Program-made: the position numbers and the translations under genes | The notes under the pieces: model-generated | The model's input: only the letters and a program-made list of their open reading frames with translations | The model's database searches: none | Told to the model about the DNA's origin: nothing | Assembly (NCBI GenBank): GCA_041685735.1 | Contig: JAWLFE010000124.1 | Span: forward strand, 1-6,633 | Source of the DNA: CSSed11-175R1 sp041685735 | Lineage (GTDB): Bacteria; Actinomycetota; Nitriliruptoria; Nitriliruptorales; Nitriliruptoraceae | DNA: 6,633 nt | Direction: 5' to 3' | Shown: in pieces, positions 4,435 to 6,633 of the stretch | Layout of the letters: each line of letters opens with the position of its first letter | Position numbering within the stretch: position 1 is the stretch's first letter

Positions 4435-6504
4435 TCACAACAGTCCTCCGATGACGGCGGCGGCGCCGAGCAGCACCACCGCGACCAGCAGCGCCCCCAC
4501 GACGCTGACCCACCTGAGCCACCTCGGCAGCTGGGCACCGCCGGCGAGCAGGTACACCGGCGCCCCGAGGAACGGGACCAGCAGCACGACCCCGGTCCAT
4601 CCGACCGTCGCACCGATACCGAGGTCGTCGCGACGGGCCAGGTCGACCAGGGCCAGCGCCACCCAGGCGACCAGCAGGGCGAAGGGGGCGAGCCAGCCCA
4701 GCACGCCGTAGAGGGTGGAGAACCCGCCGATGCCGATCGGCACCCCGGCCACGAGCGGCACCGGTGCCTGGTCCACGACGAGGCCGTCCGGGGCGTCCGG
4801 CACACCGACCTGGTCGAGGTCCAGGCCGACGCTCGCGAACACCTCCACGGCGGGCACGACCGGGGCGTTCTCCGGGTCGGGCATGGCCGGCTGGTCCGGC
4901 GGGTAGGGCGTGTCGCGGTGGTCGTTGGCGGGCTGGATCCCGAACTCGCTCTCCGCCACCAGGCCGACGAAGGACAACGTCGGGGCGAGGTGGAAGCGCG
5001 ACGGCAGTCGCAGCGCCGAACGGTCGGGATCGGCGGTCGGGACCTGCGCCCCGGCGACGGCCTCGGGCCCGCAGGCGGCGGTCGTCTCGAGCCCGCCCGG
5101 CACGGTCCGGGACGGCTCGTTGCCGGCGACGCAGTTGCCCGCCAGTGCCGGGCCGGCCAGCACCACGTCGGCGTAGCCGGACCCCTCGATGACGTTGTCG
5201 GTGACCACGTTGCCGCCGCTCATCCACAAGTTGCGGCTGAGGTTGGGGCCGACCGTCACCCCGCTGCGCTCGTGGTTCACGATCCGGTTGCGGGTGACCA
5301 GGGTGTCCATCCCGCCGGTGAGCAGCACCCCGTTGCCGAAGGCGCTCCACTGCAGGCCCAGCGCCGGCGCCTCGCGGCTGTCGTTGTCGTGGATCAGGTT
5401 GCCGGCGATGGTGACGCGACCGAAGGGGGGCAGGCGCTGCGAGTCCAGGGTGTTGGGCACGATCCCGGACACGTTGTGCCGCCACACCGAGTCGACGATG
5501 TAGACGTCGGATGCGTTGGTGCCGGAGTAGCCCATGCCGTTGCGCTCGGCCACGACGTCGGTGAGGACCGCATCACACGGGTCGCACTGACCGACGTAGA
5601 ACCCGGCGTCCTTGGAGCCGCTGGCGTAGCTGTGCTCGAACAGACCGTCGGTGGAGTCGAAGGCGTAGATGCCGTAGATGGCGTTGTTGCTCGAGGTCAG
5701 GTACGAGCCACGGAAGCCGCGCACCTGGGTCCAGTAGATGCCGTTGCCGGTGGTGTTGCGCACCGTCAGGTTCTCGACCGCCACCCCGTCGGCAGCGACG
5801 GTGTTGATCCCGATGGGCCGTTGGTGCTCCCCGTCGATGATGACCGCGTTGCGGTCGGTCCCCCGCACGGTCAGGTACGGGGTCGAGATGTCGACCTGCT
5901 CCTTGTAGACGTAGCGACCGTCCTCGGCGCGGTTGGCGTCGGTCTGCGGTGCCGGGGAGATCAACACGAGGTCGCCGGGATCGGCGGCGTCGACGGCGTT
6001 CTGGATGGTGGGGTGATCCTCGGGCACGCGGCGGGTCACGCCCGTCCACTCCGTCACCGCCGCCGCGGACGCCTCGTCATCCTCGGTCTCGAAGGGCACG
6101 TCGCCCACGACCAGGGTCGCGGCCATGCCGGACGAGCCATCATCGGGCGCGTGCAGGGAGCAGTAGTAGCGGTAGACGCCCGGCTCGTCGAAGGTGACCA
6201 CGACCTCCTCGCCCGGGTCCATCAGGTCGAGCCGGTCACCGCCCACCGCCTCGCCGGTGGACCAGGTCCCGCCGACGTCGATGGCGTTGTGCGGGACGAC
6301 CCCACGGTTGCGGAACCGGACCGCTTCGCCCTCGGCGATGCGGGTGACGTCCTGGCCGAAGAAGTTGTCCTCCATGTCGATCGTGCGCGTGGATGATGGC
6401 TCCGAGGAGCACGCGGTGGCCAGCACACCGAACACGGCGACGGCCGCGAGCACCAGCGATCGCCGGAGCCATACCGGACGGCGCAGCACAGCGGACCCAC
6501 GCAT
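4435..6504 (-). CDS. Cupredoxin / NosD-like beta-helix / PLDc_N fusion, putative lipoprotein
   Basis: This 689-residue envelope protein starts with a basic, hydrophobic signal ending in a loose lipobox (LATAC, Cys32). Residues about 41-134 form a plastocyanin-like domain with type-1 copper ligands H72 (in VPHNAI), C115 and H118 (in YYCSLH) and M127. Residues about 157-480 form a right-handed parallel beta-helix. It opens with a TIQNAVDAADPGDLVLI motif and carries repeated strands such as VAVENLTVRNTTGNGIY and VTIAGNLIHDN, as in NosD and related carbohydrate-binding/sugar-hydrolysis folds. A CxxC (C307, C310) sits inside it. After a proline-rich linker, residues 595-689 form three transmembrane helices of PLDc_N type, paralogous to the next gene. 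The ATG is chosen because AGGGGAGG lies 6 nt upstream. The frame is continuous, so the fusion is not a frameshift artefact. Enzymatic activity of the helix cannot be judged. An electron-transfer or copper-delivery role toward the downstream oxidase is inference. Confidence 0.88.
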   Translation of the reverse strand: MRGSAVLRRPVWLRRSLVLAAVAVFGVLATACSSEPSSTRTIDMEDNFFGQDVTRIAEGEAVRFRNRGVVPHNAIDVGGTWSTGEAVGGDRLDLMDPGEEVVVTFDEPGVYRYYCSLHAPDDGSSGMAATLVVGDVPFETEDDEASAAAVTEWTGVTRRVPEDHPTIQNAVDAADPGDLVLISPAPQTDANRAEDGRYVYKEQVDISTPYLTVRGTDRNAVIIDGEHQRPIGINTVAADGVAVENLTVRNTTGNGIYWTQVRGFRGSYLTSSNNAIYGIYAFDSTDGLFEHSYASGSKDAGFYVGQCDPCDAVLTDVVAERNGMGYSGTNASDVYIVDSVWRHNVSGIVPNTLDSQRLPPFGRVTIAGNLIHDNDSREAPALGLQWSAFGNGVLLTGGMDTLVTRNRIVNHERSGVTVGPNLSRNLWMSGGNVVTDNVIEGSGYADVVLAGPALAGNCVAGNEPSRTVPGGLETTAACGPEAVAGAQVPTADPDRSALRLPSRFHLAPTLSFVGLVAESEFGIQPANDHRDTPYPPDQPAMPDPENAPVVPAVEVFASVGLDLDQVGVPDAPDGLVVDQAPVPLVAGVPIGIGGFSTLYGVLGWLAPFALLVAWVALALVDLARRDDLGIGATVGWTGVVLLVPFLGAPVYLLAGGAQLPRWLRWVSVVGALLVAVVLLGAAAVIGGLL

Positions 6505-6510
6505 CGACAG

Positions 6511-6518
6511 CCTCCCCT
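6511..6518 (-). promoter_or_regulatory. Ribosome binding site of the cupredoxin/beta-helix gene
   Basis: On the minus strand this reads AGGGGAGG, 6 nt before the ATG at 6504. It is a strong site that defines the start of the first gene in the copper operon. Confidence 0.75.
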
Positions 6519-6536
6519 GGCGCCCGCTCCCCCGGG

Positions 6537-6568
6537 CGCGACGGCGGGAACGCTAGCAAGCCGTCGCG
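6537..6568. repeat. Perfect 9-bp inverted repeat upstream of the copper operon
   Basis: The arms CGCGACGGC (6537-6545) and GCCGTCGCG (6560-6568) are perfect complements around a 14-nt spacer that holds the palindrome GCTAGC (6552-6557). No T-tract follows in either direction. It could be a U-less terminator hairpin of an upstream minus-strand gene or an operator for the operon. On the minus strand the spacer also holds TAGCGT (6555 to 6550), a weak -10-like hexamer without a clear -35. Confidence 0.45.
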
Positions 6569-6577
6569 TCGGTTGGC

Positions 6578-6632
6578 TCAGGCGACACGACGCAGCGCGC
6601 CGACGGAGACGTCGACGTCCCCACCGACGAGC
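6578..6632 (-). CDS. Possible C-terminus of an unidentified protein (5' end outside window)
   Basis: On the minus strand an open frame enters from the right edge and reads LVGGDVDVSVGALRRVA before TGA at 6580-6578. Thirteen of 17 codons end in C or G, in keeping with coding sequence here. No start codon in the plus-strand frames offers a better explanation. The fragment is too short to identify. If it is a gene, it ends 73 bp before the cupredoxin gene on the same strand, with the inverted repeat between them. Confidence 0.35.
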   Translation of the reverse strand, partial: LVGGDVDVSVGALRRVA

Positions 6633-6633
6633 A

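Noticed and set aside
4429..6396. A 655-codon open frame on the plus strand opposite the cupredoxin/beta-helix gene
   Set aside because: It is a GC-driven shadow: it is rich in G, V, H, R and D in low-complexity runs, has no recognisable domain or ribosome binding site, and lies fully opposite a gene with clear copper ligands and domains.
4435..6504. Calling the large protein NosD itself
   Set aside because: Only the beta-helix fold is shared. No nosZ, nosR, nosF or nosY gene lies in the window, and the cupredoxin and membrane tail are not part of NosD.

Overview
The window is very GC-rich, with G/C at almost every third codon position, GTG as well as ATG starts, and strong GGAGG-type ribosome binding sites. 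Together with the protein families present, this suggests a high-GC Actinomycetota chromosome, possibly a deep-branching lineage; the genus cannot be fixed from the sequence. No mobile element, tRNA, rRNA or CRISPR array was seen.

Left part (1-2958). The 3' end of a GNAT-type acetyltransferase gene enters from the left edge and runs convergently, with a 17-bp overlap, into a minus-strand DUF2254 membrane protein gene. A 192-bp divergent intergenic region separates that gene from plus-strand lgt (prolipoprotein diacylglyceryl transferase). After lgt comes a 56-codon gene for a cysteine-rich protein, with its own good ribosome binding site.

Right part (2968-6504). Three tightly packed minus-strand genes look like one operon for an exported copper protein system. 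Transcription order is: (i) a 689-aa envelope protein that joins a putative lipoprotein signal, a plastocyanin-like type-1 copper domain, a NosD-like right-handed beta-helix and a three-helix PLDc_N-like membrane tail; (ii) a 100-aa membrane protein that is a free-standing paralogue of that tail; (iii) a Tat-exported two-domain multicopper oxidase with its type-1 copper site in domain 1 only (type C pattern). Genes ii and iii overlap by GTGA. A plausible reading, which is inference, is that the cupredoxin passes electrons to or from the oxidase, or helps supply it with copper, while the beta-helix and membrane parts act as scaffold. Lgt next door would be the enzyme that lipidates the first protein if its lipobox is real.

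Right edge (6505-6633). A perfect 9-bp inverted repeat lies upstream of the operon. A short open frame reaching the edge may be the C-terminus of a further minus-strand gene.
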